In this document: positions 46,946 to 55,084 of the stretch, one piece after another
Numbering within the stretch: the first letter of the stretch is position 1
Layout: each line of letters begins with the position of its first letter
Assembly (NCBI RefSeq): GCF_040564635.1
Contig: NZ_CP159837.1
Coordinates: 1,491,001-1,555,000, forward strand
DNA: 64,000 nt
DNA from: Planktothricoides raciborskii GIHE-MW2
GTDB lineage: Bacteria; Cyanobacteriota; Cyanobacteriia; Cyanobacteriales; Laspinemataceae
Direction of reading: 5' to 3'
Made by a program: the position numbers and the translations under genes
The notes under the pieces: model-generated
The model's input: the letters and a program-made list of their open reading frames with translations, nothing else
Databases searched by the model: none
Told to the model about the DNA's origin: nothing

Positions 46946-49900
46946 ATGAAATTACCCCGTCATTTATTTCCCGGTCTCATTGTGATGCTCTCTGGGTGGG
47001 TTTTGCCCTGGCAGTCTTCCACAGCGCAAATCCTTCCAGATTCCACTCTGCCAGGGAATTCGCTGGTGACACCTAACGGGCAAATTTGGGAAATTACTGG
47101 GGGCACCCAAGCGGGCGGCAATTTATTCCACAGTTTTGAAAAGTTTTCGATTTTGACTGGGGAAACGGCTTTTTTCAATCATTCTTTGGATATTCAAAAT
47201 ATTTTTAGTCGTGTGACCGGGGGTTCAGCTTCCGAAATTGATGGATTAATTCGGGCAAATGGGACGGCGAATCTATTTTTGCTGAACCCCAATGGGATTA
47301 TGTTTGGCCCCAATGCGAGGCTGGATATTGGTGGGTCGTTTTTTGCCAGTACCGTTAGCAATTTCAAATTAGCGGACGAAACAGAATTAAAAATCGCCCC
47401 GGAAACTGCTCCTATATTGACTGTTAATGTTCCGATTGGTCTGCAAAATACATCTTATTCGGCTGGAATTGTCAATACAGGTCAGCTTGCGGTGAAACCA
47501 GCGCAAAATATAGGCTTGTTGGCTGGAACTATTATCAATACTGGTCAACTTTGGGCACCAGGGGGTCGAGTAACGATCGCCACTGTCCCGAATATTACAG
47601 AATCTGGAGATTTATCTTCATCTTTGTTCGAGTTACCCATCTTTGGAGAAATAGAAACATTCGGACTCAATGTCACCAATACGGGTGCAGTGACATTAGG
47701 TGAGTCGGGTTTTTTTGTAGAAACTGGGGATATTGCGATCGCACCGGGAAACCAAGGTGTCCCATCAGTACAAGCGGGAACAGCAACTTTGTTGGCGGCT
47801 AAAAATCTGAGTTTAATCGATGCTGCATTATATGTTACCGGAGATTTAAACTTACTGGCGCGGGATACCGTGCAAGTTCGCGATAGTATCGCTAATCCTT
47901 TTTATGCCCAAGCTGGAGGAAATCTACATATCCAGGGAAATCAGGGGATAAATTTACTCGTTTTGAATCATCCACATACACCTTTTCAGAGTGGTGCTGC
48001 CCTTCATTTAGTCAGCGATGGCACAATTTTTGCCGACGCTCACTTTACCAGTGGCGGTAGTTTCTCGATTCTTAATCTGTCAGGAAACCCCGGTAACTTT
48101 GTCAGTCTTTATGACCCGATTATCAGTTCGGAAGAAGATGTCATTATTGGGAATTATACAGGGCCGTCGTTAAAAATAGAATCAATGGGAAGCATCACTG
48201 CCGGAAATCTGGTAATTTTAGAACCCGATACAACTTTACAACCGAGTTCCGATCCAGATATTCCAATTTTAAGAAGTAGTCCAGCATTAATTTTGCGAGC
48301 AGGAGTGGATGCTTTACAAAATCCCCCGACTTCGATTCCATCTGTTGTAAATAGTTTTCCTGAAGCGGCGATCATAACTTCTTCTACAGAAGTGTACGCT
48401 AACGACTTTGAAAACTCTGTGGGCGATGAATGGTCTAACCGAAAAACTGATATTACTCCTCTGGGAGACAGAAGATTTTTAGGCCAGTTTGGTGGCATTG
48501 AAACCGTTAGTCTAAATTTGGATAATATTCCCGAACATAATCAAGCCACGGTGACATTTGATTTATTTGTAATTCGCTCTTGGGATGGAAGCAAAATTGA
48601 TTTTGGGCCAGATATTTGGAATCTGACTATTCCTAATTACATCACTTTAGTGAATACAACATTTTTGAATCAAGAAGATGCAAAGAATAACACAACATTT
48701 GGTCAAGCGTATCCGAATAGTTTGTTTGAAGGCAATAATCCTGGTTACACTGGCACTCAAGAAATAAATTCTCTTGGGTATAATTTTAGGGAGCATCGAA
48801 ACGATGCACTTTATTCATTAATTCAGATATTTCCCCATTCAGACAGTTCATTGCAACTGAACTTTTTTTCATTGCTGGAAGAAGAAATTGAAAATGAAAG
48901 CTGGGGAATCGATAATGTTACCGTATCGGTGCAAGAGGCTACTACGAGTTCTGGGAATCCGTTGCCCTCTGTTGTAGTGGATCTGCCAAATTTCAGCACC
49001 TCCGGATCGCGATCGCCCGGAAGTATTACCGTTGGCAACATGATTACCGCTGGAGGCCCGATCGTTCTATCAGGAACCAGCGATATTACTGTCAGTGGAA
49101 TCGTTCGGTCTTTTGGCGGAAATATTAGTTTCGAGAGTAGAGGAGATATCAACACAACTGCCGGTAATATCGATTCAAGGTTAGACCAAAAAGGAGGAAA
49201 CATAATCCTCAAAGCAAATGGAAATATTTTTACTAACCAGATTGAATCAAATGGGGGAACTATTACGTTAGATAGTGGAGGAACGATCGATACCACTGCC
49301 GGTCGGATTCAGTCGAGATCGAGTAGTAATGGAGGAACAATTACTTTCAACGCTGATGGGGACATTTTCGCAGGTTCTATTACTTCCTCTGGAGACCAAG
49401 ATGCTGGAGACATTAATTTGATTAGTCATGGAAAATTGTTTATCGATGGCGCCATGACGGAAGAGGAACTTACGATTCGCAGCGATACCTTTAAGTCTGG
49501 CACTAGGGGTAATATTAATTTTACCGCTAATTCTATTTCTGTGATGAATGGCGCTCAAGTTCTCACGGGAACAGGATTGGACGGACAACAAAGTAGACCG
49601 GAAGGAGAAGGTGGTACGGTGACTATCACTGCCAGAGATTTTGTTGAGGTCAGCGGAACCTCACCGGATGGTCTTAGATTTAGTTTCATCTCTACCGCCA
49701 GTGGTGGAAATATAAATCCAGCAGATTTAATCATTAATACCCAACGATTGATCGTCAAAGATCGAGGTGCGATCGTCACAGCGGCGGCTGGCTCAGGCAA
49801 CGGTCAAGGGGGCGATCTGATTGTCAATGCTTCTGAATCGGTAGAATTGTTAGGCTCTTCAGTACCGCTTCTATTTCCGACAGGCTTATCTGCCGATACA

Positions 49901-51097
49901 ATTGGTTTTTCAGATGAAGGAGATGCGGGGAACTTAATCGTCAATACGAAACGGTTCATTGCCCATAATGGAGGCGCTGCATCCGCTTCTACTGCTGCCA
50001 GATCATCTAACCGTCAAGGAGGCAATCTGATTATTAATGCCTCGGAATTTGTTGAATTAAGTGGAAGTTCGGTAAATGGGTTTGCCAGTGGTTTATATGC
50101 TCAAACTTTTGGTGCAGGAAATGGAGGAAATTTGATCGTTAATACTCCTGAGTTGATCGTTCGAGATGGAGCAGTGATTACAGTTAGTTCTCGGAATGCA
50201 GGAGATAGTAGACTTCCTTTCAATTTAAGCGTATTAGAAGGATTAAATATACAGGGTCTGGATAATATGGCGCTATTAAATAGCGTATTAAATGTTGAAG
50301 CAACAGGGGATGCAGGGAATATAAAAATTGATGCAAATTCGATAATTTTGGATAGTCAAGGGTCGATCACCGGGGAAACCAAAACGGGGCAAGGTGGGAA
50401 TATTACCGTCGAGACAGATGACTTGCAACTTCGCAATGGAAGTAATATTTCGACGACTGCTGGAATTGCTGGTGCAGGGGGTAATGGCGGCAACATTACT
50501 ATTGTGATGGATATTTTAGCGGCTTTGGAAAATAGCGATATTCGCGCAAATGCCTTTGAGGGTAGTGGTGGAAATATTCAAATTACCACTCAAGGGGATT
50601 TTCGATCGCCTGATAGTGAGATTGATGCCAGTTCTCAATTTGGAATAGATGGGACGGTGACATTTAATATCTTCGGTATTGACCCCACTTCTGGGTTATT
50701 AAAGTTACCGCAGACTCCTGTGGATGTAACCAGTTTAGTCGATCGCCGTTGTACTCCTAGCAACCCACAGCAAAGTTCATTTATTAATATTGGACGCGGT
50801 GGTAAACCGGCAACTCCCAGAGATCCTCTGAGTAGTAATGGTGGTTGGGTAGACTCCAATTTTTCTGAGGTATCGACCACTGCCTCAGTGCCAACTGACC
50901 AGAAATCGGGTTTCTCTTCAGCGATTTTGGCCGAAAGTCAAGAAAGACTGACAGAAACCCGGTTTCTGATGCCACATAATGCCATTGTGGAAGCCCAAGG
51001 TTGGATTTTCAACGAACAAGGTCAAATCATATTGGTGGGGCAAACTGATGCCGCTACCCCCGATCGTTTTTTACCGACACCTCGTTGCGGAGAATAA
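46946..51097 (+). CDS. Two-partner secretion exoprotein (TpsA, filamentous hemagglutinin type)
   Basis: A 1383-aa exported adhesin-like protein. Signal peptide about 1-28 (ends SSTAQ); TPS/haemagglutinin N-terminal domain about 30-260 with GGTQAGGNLFHSFEKFS, IFSRVTGG and the diagnostic LLNPNGIMFGPNARLDIGGS; then parallel beta-helix repeats (GGNI, TAGNI and IDTTAG type). A separate globular block (about 482-655: VYANDFENSVGDEWSNRK, FLGQFGG, FDLFVIRSWDG, ESWGIDNVTV) is inserted and looks like a jelly-roll, lectin-like domain. The C-terminus ends in CGE. No TpsB transporter is in the window. The stop codon overlaps a CHAT-gene remnant. Confidence 0.92.
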   Translation: MKLPRHLFPGLIVMLSGWVLPWQSSTAQILPDSTLPGNSLVTPNGQIWEITGGTQAGGNLFHSFEKFSILTGETAFFNHSLDIQNIFSRVTGGSASEIDGLIRANGTANLFLLNPNGIMFGPNARLDIGGSFFASTVSNFKLADETELKIAPETAPILTVNVPIGLQNTSYSAGIVNTGQLAVKPAQNIGLLAGTIINTGQLWAPGGRVTIATVPNITESGDLSSSLFELPIFGEIETFGLNVTNTGAVTLGESGFFVETGDIAIAPGNQGVPSVQAGTATLLAAKNLSLIDAALYVTGDLNLLARDTVQVRDSIANPFYAQAGGNLHIQGNQGINLLVLNHPHTPFQSGAALHLVSDGTIFADAHFTSGGSFSILNLSGNPGNFVSLYDPIISSEEDVIIGNYTGPSLKIESMGSITAGNLVILEPDTTLQPSSDPDIPILRSSPALILRAGVDALQNPPTSIPSVVNSFPEAAIITSSTEVYANDFENSVGDEWSNRKTDITPLGDRRFLGQFGGIETVSLNLDNIPEHNQATVTFDLFVIRSWDGSKIDFGPDIWNLTIPNYITLVNTTFLNQEDAKNNTTFGQAYPNSLFEGNNPGYTGTQEINSLGYNFREHRNDALYSLIQIFPHSDSSLQLNFFSLLEEEIENESWGIDNVTVSVQEATTSSGNPLPSVVVDLPNFSTSGSRSPGSITVGNMITAGGPIVLSGTSDITVSGIVRSFGGNISFESRGDINTTAGNIDSRLDQKGGNIILKANGNIFTNQIESNGGTITLDSGGTIDTTAGRIQSRSSSNGGTITFNADGDIFAGSITSSGDQDAGDINLISHGKLFIDGAMTEEELTIRSDTFKSGTRGNINFTANSISVMNGAQVLTGTGLDGQQSRPEGEGGTVTITARDFVEVSGTSPDGLRFSFISTASGGNINPADLIINTQRLIVKDRGAIVTAAAGSGNGQGGDLIVNASESVELLGSSVPLLFPTGLSADTIGFSDEGDAGNLIVNTKRFIAHNGGAASASTAARSSNRQGGNLIINASEFVELSGSSVNGFASGLYAQTFGAGNGGNLIVNTPELIVRDGAVITVSSRNAGDSRLPFNLSVLEGLNIQGLDNMALLNSVLNVEATGDAGNIKIDANSIILDSQGSITGETKTGQGGNITVETDDLQLRNGSNISTTAGIAGAGGNGGNITIVMDILAALENSDIRANAFEGSGGNIQITTQGDFRSPDSEIDASSQFGIDGTVTFNIFGIDPTSGLLKLPQTPVDVTSLVDRRCTPSNPQQSSFINIGRGGKPATPRDPLSSNGGWVDSNFSEVSTTASVPTDQKSGFSSAILAESQERLTETRFLMPHNAIVEAQGWIFNEQGQIILVGQTDAATPDRFLPTPRCGE

Positions 51098-51165
51098 CTT
51101 CCGACATCCATATTATTGGGCAAGTTTTATCTTAGTCGGAAGTTGGGTTTAATTTTTGCAGTATT
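51096..51165 (+). pseudogene. 3' remnant of a CHAT-domain gene
   Basis: Seventy bases matching 53811-53879 (the end of the downstream CHAT gene) at about 91 percent by my alignment (6 mismatches in 69). It encodes HPYYWASFILVGSWV and continues past the stop into the matching 3' flank. It begins within the tpsA stop codon, so a deletion joined the end of tpsA to the end of an earlier CHAT gene copy. Confidence 0.85.
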
Positions 51166-51167
51166 TC

Positions 51168-51311
51168 TCTTGGATCAAAACCACAGAGACACAGAGGACA
51201 CAAAGAGAGATTTTTTATTCGTTCCCAGGTTGTACCAGGGAACGAGTAAACTTAGTAGGGACACGGCTGGCCTAAGTCCCTACGTTTTCCTTTTTAGTTG
51301 GAGATAGCAAG
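51168..51311. repeat. Dispersed ACCACAGAGACACAGAGG-type and palindromic repeats
   Basis: ACCACAGAGACACAGAGGA (51181-51199), a common intergenic word in many bacteria; CGTTCCC/GGGAACG foldback (51219-51245); and TAGGGACACGGC / AAGTCCCTA palindrome, also seen at 58846-58870. Confidence 0.7.
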
Positions 51312-53867
51312 ATGACAAAATATTGGTCAGTTTGGAAATATATTTTATTGGCAATCAGCCTCATCCTAGTGATTATTGGTGGGCAAGAAAAATTAATCGC
51401 TCAGGTAGATAATCCTGTCGGCAATTCAACAAGTTCTGCGATCGCCCAATGTGAGTTAGCAGCGGAAAACTATGCGGCTTGTTTAACTCAAAAAGGTTAC
51501 GACTATTTCAACCGAGGTGATGCCCAAGCTGCCTTAGAAATTTGGCAAGAAGCTGAGGCAGCTTACCCAGAAAATTCAGATGGATTTATAGGCAGTAAAA
51601 TTAATCAAGGGATGGCTTTACAAGGGTTAGGTCAATCTCGGCAAGCTTGCCAAGTTTTAGTTAAAGCTTTATATGGCGATCGCCTCTATAGTATTTGTGA
51701 TGTTACAAATGAAGAAACTTTAGATTTATCAGCAATATCCCCATCTTCAATGAATGCGATCGGATTGCGGAATTTGGGGGAGGTGCTGCGGGCGATCGGT
51801 AAACTGGATGAGTCGCAGCAGGTATTAGAAAAAAGTCTGGAAATATCTCAAAAACTTAACATTTCTGAACAAATAAATCTGGTGCAGCTAGAGTTAGGCA
51901 ATACTCATCGCGCAAATTACTACAGACTTACCAATTTATACGAAAGAACCGATAATAAGGCGAATACGAGAAAAGATGCGATCGCTCAAGCTGATTTGGC
52001 TTTAGCATCCTATCGCCAAGTTCGGGAAACCTACCCGCTACTTCAGATAAAATCCCAACTCAATCAACTCAGCTTATTAGTAGATTTCAAGGATTGGTTG
52101 TCAAAGATTAAGCAAAGTGATTCATTCACTCACAAATCAGAAATAACTGATTTAATTGATTGGCTAAATAACTCATCAAATTTGACAAATTTACCTCCCA
52201 GCCAATTTGCGGTTGATGCCCAGATTAATTTTGCCTTAAACTTAAGCAAGCTTGGTCAATCTGAGATGGCTTTCACCTATGCGGAAAAAGCCAGAAAAAT
52301 TGCTACACCTCTGGGAAATCCATCGGCTGAATCTTATGCTTTGGGTGTTCTTGGTGAATTATTTTACGATCGGTATGTTCGGTTAAAGCAAGATGAAGAT
52401 TTAACCCAAGCTGAAAAGTTAACCAGAGAAGCCATAGTCATTGCTAACAAGATTCCTGATTCGGCAAATCTTTTGTATGAATGGCAATGGCAGTTAGGCA
52501 AAATTTACCAAGATAAAGGAAATATTGAGGAGGCGATCGCGGCTTATGAAGCAGCGGTGAAAAACCTAGAAATCGTCCGCCGAGATTTACTGGCGATTAA
52601 TGCCGAAATGCGGTTTTCTTTCCAGGAAAAAATTAAGCCGATTTATGAAGATTTAATTTGGTCACTGTTACATCAAGCGGAAACACCCGAACAAAAATCA
52701 GAACAAAAAGACTTGAAAAGAGTCACTGAACTGATTGGCCAATTTCAACAAGCTGAAGTTGAAAATGCTTTTGGCTGTATCCAATCAGAGCTAATTAATC
52801 TTACCAAAGATATCGAACCACAAAATAACTATGATTTGCCCGACGCGATTATTTACACAATCGTTTTAGAAAGAGAACAGCATAATGCGATCGAAGTGAT
52901 TCTGAAAACTACGGATAAATATTATTACAACAGTACCCGATGGACGGATGTCAAGAAAAATATTGATAATCTACAAGACATTTTACAAGATAAATATTTC
53001 TATCAGTACGAACCGAATGACTGGATATCAACGGATACGAAAAAACTTTACGAACTCTTCATTGGACACGCTGAAAACCACTTGCCAAAAACAGGCGATT
53101 TAGTTTTCGTGGTCGATAGCTCATTAAGCAATATTCCGATGGGGCTGCTGCAAGATAAACATAATCAATATCTAGTACAGAAATATCGAATTTCTACGAT
53201 TTTAGGAGCGCAATTGCGAGAACCCAAAAAGTTGAATTTAGAAAAATCAACGGCTTTAATTGCTGGTGCTGACCAATGGCAAAATGCTCAAGAAAGAAAC
53301 TTGGATCCGCTGAACTATATAACCGATGAACTCGACGAATTTGAAAAATTGACGGTGGCGCGATCGCGTCTGGAAGGTGAAGACTTTACTCGAAATAAAT
53401 TTCAAAAGCAAGTTGCAGATTTGCCCGTTCAAATCATTCACATCGCCACTCACGCCAAATTTAGTTCCGATCCGGAACAAACCAGAATAGAAGCTTATGA
53501 CCAACCGATTACTCTTAAAGAATTAAAGTCTTTACTTCAGAGTAAAACCCAAAGCAGTCTGGATAATATTGAGTTACTGGTTTTGAGTGCTTGCCAGACT
53601 GCTAAGGGAGACGAACGTTCCGGTTTAGGATTAGCAGGAGTTGCCTTACAAGCGGGAGCCCGAAGTACAGTGGCAAGTCTCTGGAATGTCAACGATCCTT
53701 CTACGCCAAAATTTATGAAAGAATTCTACCAAAGACTCAAAGATGGCGAAACTAAAGCCGAAGCTTTACGTCAAGCACAGCTTGCTTTTTTAGAAGATGA
53801 AAAATACTCCAACTTTCGACATCCATATTATTGGGCAAGCTTTATCCTAGTCGGCAGTTGGCTTTAA
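51312..53867 (+). CDS. TPR-CHAT caspase-like protein
   Basis: An 851-aa protein: an N-terminal membrane segment or signal (YILLAISLILVIIGG), TPR repeats (about 60-480), and a C-terminal CHAT protease domain (about 560-851). The catalytic dyad is intact: His714 in HIATHA and Cys761 in SACQT. The final AGVALQAGARSTVASLWNVN and HPYYWASFILVGSWL are conserved in the family. CHAT proteins are caspase/separase relatives; in type III-E CRISPR and gasdermin systems they are triggered proteases, but the cyanobacterial TPR-CHAT group is uncharacterised and often sits beside TpsA genes, as here. Substrate is unknown; processing of the adjacent TpsA is a reasonable hypothesis. Confidence 0.92.
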   Translation: MTKYWSVWKYILLAISLILVIIGGQEKLIAQVDNPVGNSTSSAIAQCELAAENYAACLTQKGYDYFNRGDAQAALEIWQEAEAAYPENSDGFIGSKINQGMALQGLGQSRQACQVLVKALYGDRLYSICDVTNEETLDLSAISPSSMNAIGLRNLGEVLRAIGKLDESQQVLEKSLEISQKLNISEQINLVQLELGNTHRANYYRLTNLYERTDNKANTRKDAIAQADLALASYRQVRETYPLLQIKSQLNQLSLLVDFKDWLSKIKQSDSFTHKSEITDLIDWLNNSSNLTNLPPSQFAVDAQINFALNLSKLGQSEMAFTYAEKARKIATPLGNPSAESYALGVLGELFYDRYVRLKQDEDLTQAEKLTREAIVIANKIPDSANLLYEWQWQLGKIYQDKGNIEEAIAAYEAAVKNLEIVRRDLLAINAEMRFSFQEKIKPIYEDLIWSLLHQAETPEQKSEQKDLKRVTELIGQFQQAEVENAFGCIQSELINLTKDIEPQNNYDLPDAIIYTIVLEREQHNAIEVILKTTDKYYYNSTRWTDVKKNIDNLQDILQDKYFYQYEPNDWISTDTKKLYELFIGHAENHLPKTGDLVFVVDSSLSNIPMGLLQDKHNQYLVQKYRISTILGAQLREPKKLNLEKSTALIAGADQWQNAQERNLDPLNYITDELDEFEKLTVARSRLEGEDFTRNKFQKQVADLPVQIIHIATHAKFSSDPEQTRIEAYDQPITLKELKSLLQSKTQSSLDNIELLVLSACQTAKGDERSGLGLAGVALQAGARSTVASLWNVNDPSTPKFMKEFYQRLKDGETKAEALRQAQLAFLEDEKYSNFRHPYYWASFILVGSWL

Positions 53868-53885
53868 TTTTTGCCGTATCGGTAG

Positions 53886-53914
53886 GGTGTGTTAGCGCTG
53901 GCGCGTAACGCACC
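53886..53914. repeat. GGTGTGTTAGCGC / GCGCGTAACGCACC palindrome
   Basis: Palindromic repeat of the GTAGGGTGCGTTA family; longer relatives occur at 56891-56961 and 57274-57343. Confidence 0.7.
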
Positions 53915-54002
53915 AATCCCCTATATATAAAGTCAGCACCGACTGTTGCATTTTTAATTGGAAACGGTATTAAAATTGGTAAAATAGTCGGTTTTAACCG
54001 CC

Positions 54003-54032
54003 TGTAGGGGTGATTCGCGAATCACCCCTACA
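54003..54032. repeat. TGTAGGGGTGATTCG hairpin
   Basis: Perfect 30-bp palindrome, same sequence as the inner hairpin of the MITE-like element at 24969-25062. Confidence 0.85.
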
Positions 54033-54039
54033 GGCGGGG

Positions 54040-54158
54040 ATTTTCATCCCCGCCGGATTTTCATCCCCGCCGGATTTTCATCCCCGCCGGATTTTCATCC
54101 CCGCCGGATTTTCATCCCCGCCGGATTTTCATCCCCGCCGGATTTTCATCCCCGCCGG
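54040..54158. repeat. 17-bp tandem repeat, seven copies
   Basis: Seven exact copies of ATTTTCATCCCCGCCGG. On the complementary strand the word reads as the GGCGGGGATGAAAAT dispersed repeat. The small frame through it (54010-54210) is an artefact. Confidence 0.95.
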
Positions 54159-54185
54159 AGGGTTAATTGCGGGGGTACATAAACC

Positions 54186-54235
54186 GCCGGGGGTTAAAAC
54201 CCCCGGCTAATAGCGCAAGTCGGTTAAAACCGACT
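54186..54235. repeat. Two adjacent short palindromes
   Basis: GCCGGGGGTTAAAACCCCCG (54186 onward, 22 bases in all) and AGTCGGTTAAAACCGACT (54218-54235). Related GTCGGTTTTAACCGCC occurs at 53987. Dispersed REP-like words; no gene in 53868-54349. Confidence 0.75.
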
Positions 54236-54349
54236 CTGGATTATTTTGAAATTGGTAATACCAGTTACAAAAATTCATGCAACAGTAGGGGCGCAATGCT
54301 TGCGCCCAAATAAACCTTGGGATTGTAGCAAAATTTTTTAAAATTGCTA

Positions 54350-55084
54350 TCACTCTTGAATCAACTTAAATCGAGTGGTATCAGGTTCTATACAGTTATC
54401 AGAAGATGCCACGATCGCTTCAACGGTTACTTCATACCTGTGGCCAAAAATTAAAGGGTCTTCATCATCAGGATAAGGAAAAGCGATCGCTTGAGAAATC
54501 ACACTGGAATTGTCTACTGTTTCCAATGTTTTCTGAAAATTAAAATCCGAATCCCAGGATTCTACCTTCACCGTGTAACCTGTTGCACCTGCAATTGTTT
54601 TCCAAGCGATAGAGGGTCGAGAATTGGAGATTATTTGACTAAAAGGACTCTTAATTTCCGGGCTATCACAAGAACCACTGGGACGCGGGTTCGGGTCGCA
54701 AAGATTGCCCGAATCATCGCACTCTACTGCGGGTTCTGGTGCCGAACAATATTCCCCGACCTGAAATCTATCATCACTGGATACTTCCCAACGCTTGCCT
54801 TGATCAAAACAAACCAAAGCAACTTTTGTTCCAGTAGTAGGCTGTAAATTTTCATCACCACATAACAATTGTCCCGCTTGTAAACCCACGGGGAAATTAG
54901 GGTCATTTTCTACCTGGTAAATCAGTCCCACCGCAGACTCAATTTCACAAGTCTGAGTTGCTGTCGTTGCTGTTACAGGCAACATCGATGTCACTTTTCC
55001 ATCAGAGTTAAAACTCCACCCTACTAAAACTATCAGTAGAGTTAATCCGAATAAAACCAATTTTCTAATTTTTCTCGATTTCAT
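54350..55084 (-). CDS. Exported protein with C-terminal Fn3-like domain
   Basis: A 244-aa protein: a basic N-terminus and one membrane helix (LVLFGLTLLIVLVGW, residues about 10-24), an extracytoplasmic region with paired cysteines (TCEIE, LLCGDE, LVCFDQGKRW, YCSAPEP), and a C-terminal beta-sandwich-like segment (SRPSIAWKTIAGATGYTVKV, RYEVTVEAI) resembling fibronectin type III. The ATG at 55082-55084 overlaps the TGA of the upstream kinase gene, so translation is coupled; an in-frame ATG at 55132 inside the kinase gene is less likely. Such small periplasmic proteins are frequent beside TpsA/CHAT loci. Function unknown. Confidence 0.75.
   Translation of the reverse strand: MKSRKIRKLVLFGLTLLIVLVGWSFNSDGKVTSMLPVTATTATQTCEIESAVGLIYQVENDPNFPVGLQAGQLLCGDENLQPTTGTKVALVCFDQGKRWEVSSDDRFQVGEYCSAPEPAVECDDSGNLCDPNPRPSGSCDSPEIKSPFSQIISNSRPSIAWKTIAGATGYTVKVESWDSDFNFQKTLETVDNSSVISQAIAFPYPDDEDPLIFGHRYEVTVEAIVASSDNCIEPDTTRFKLIQE

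Noticed and set aside
54010-54210. Frame encoding a repeated FIPAGFSSPPDF peptide
   Set aside because: It is the translation of a 17-bp tandem repeat.
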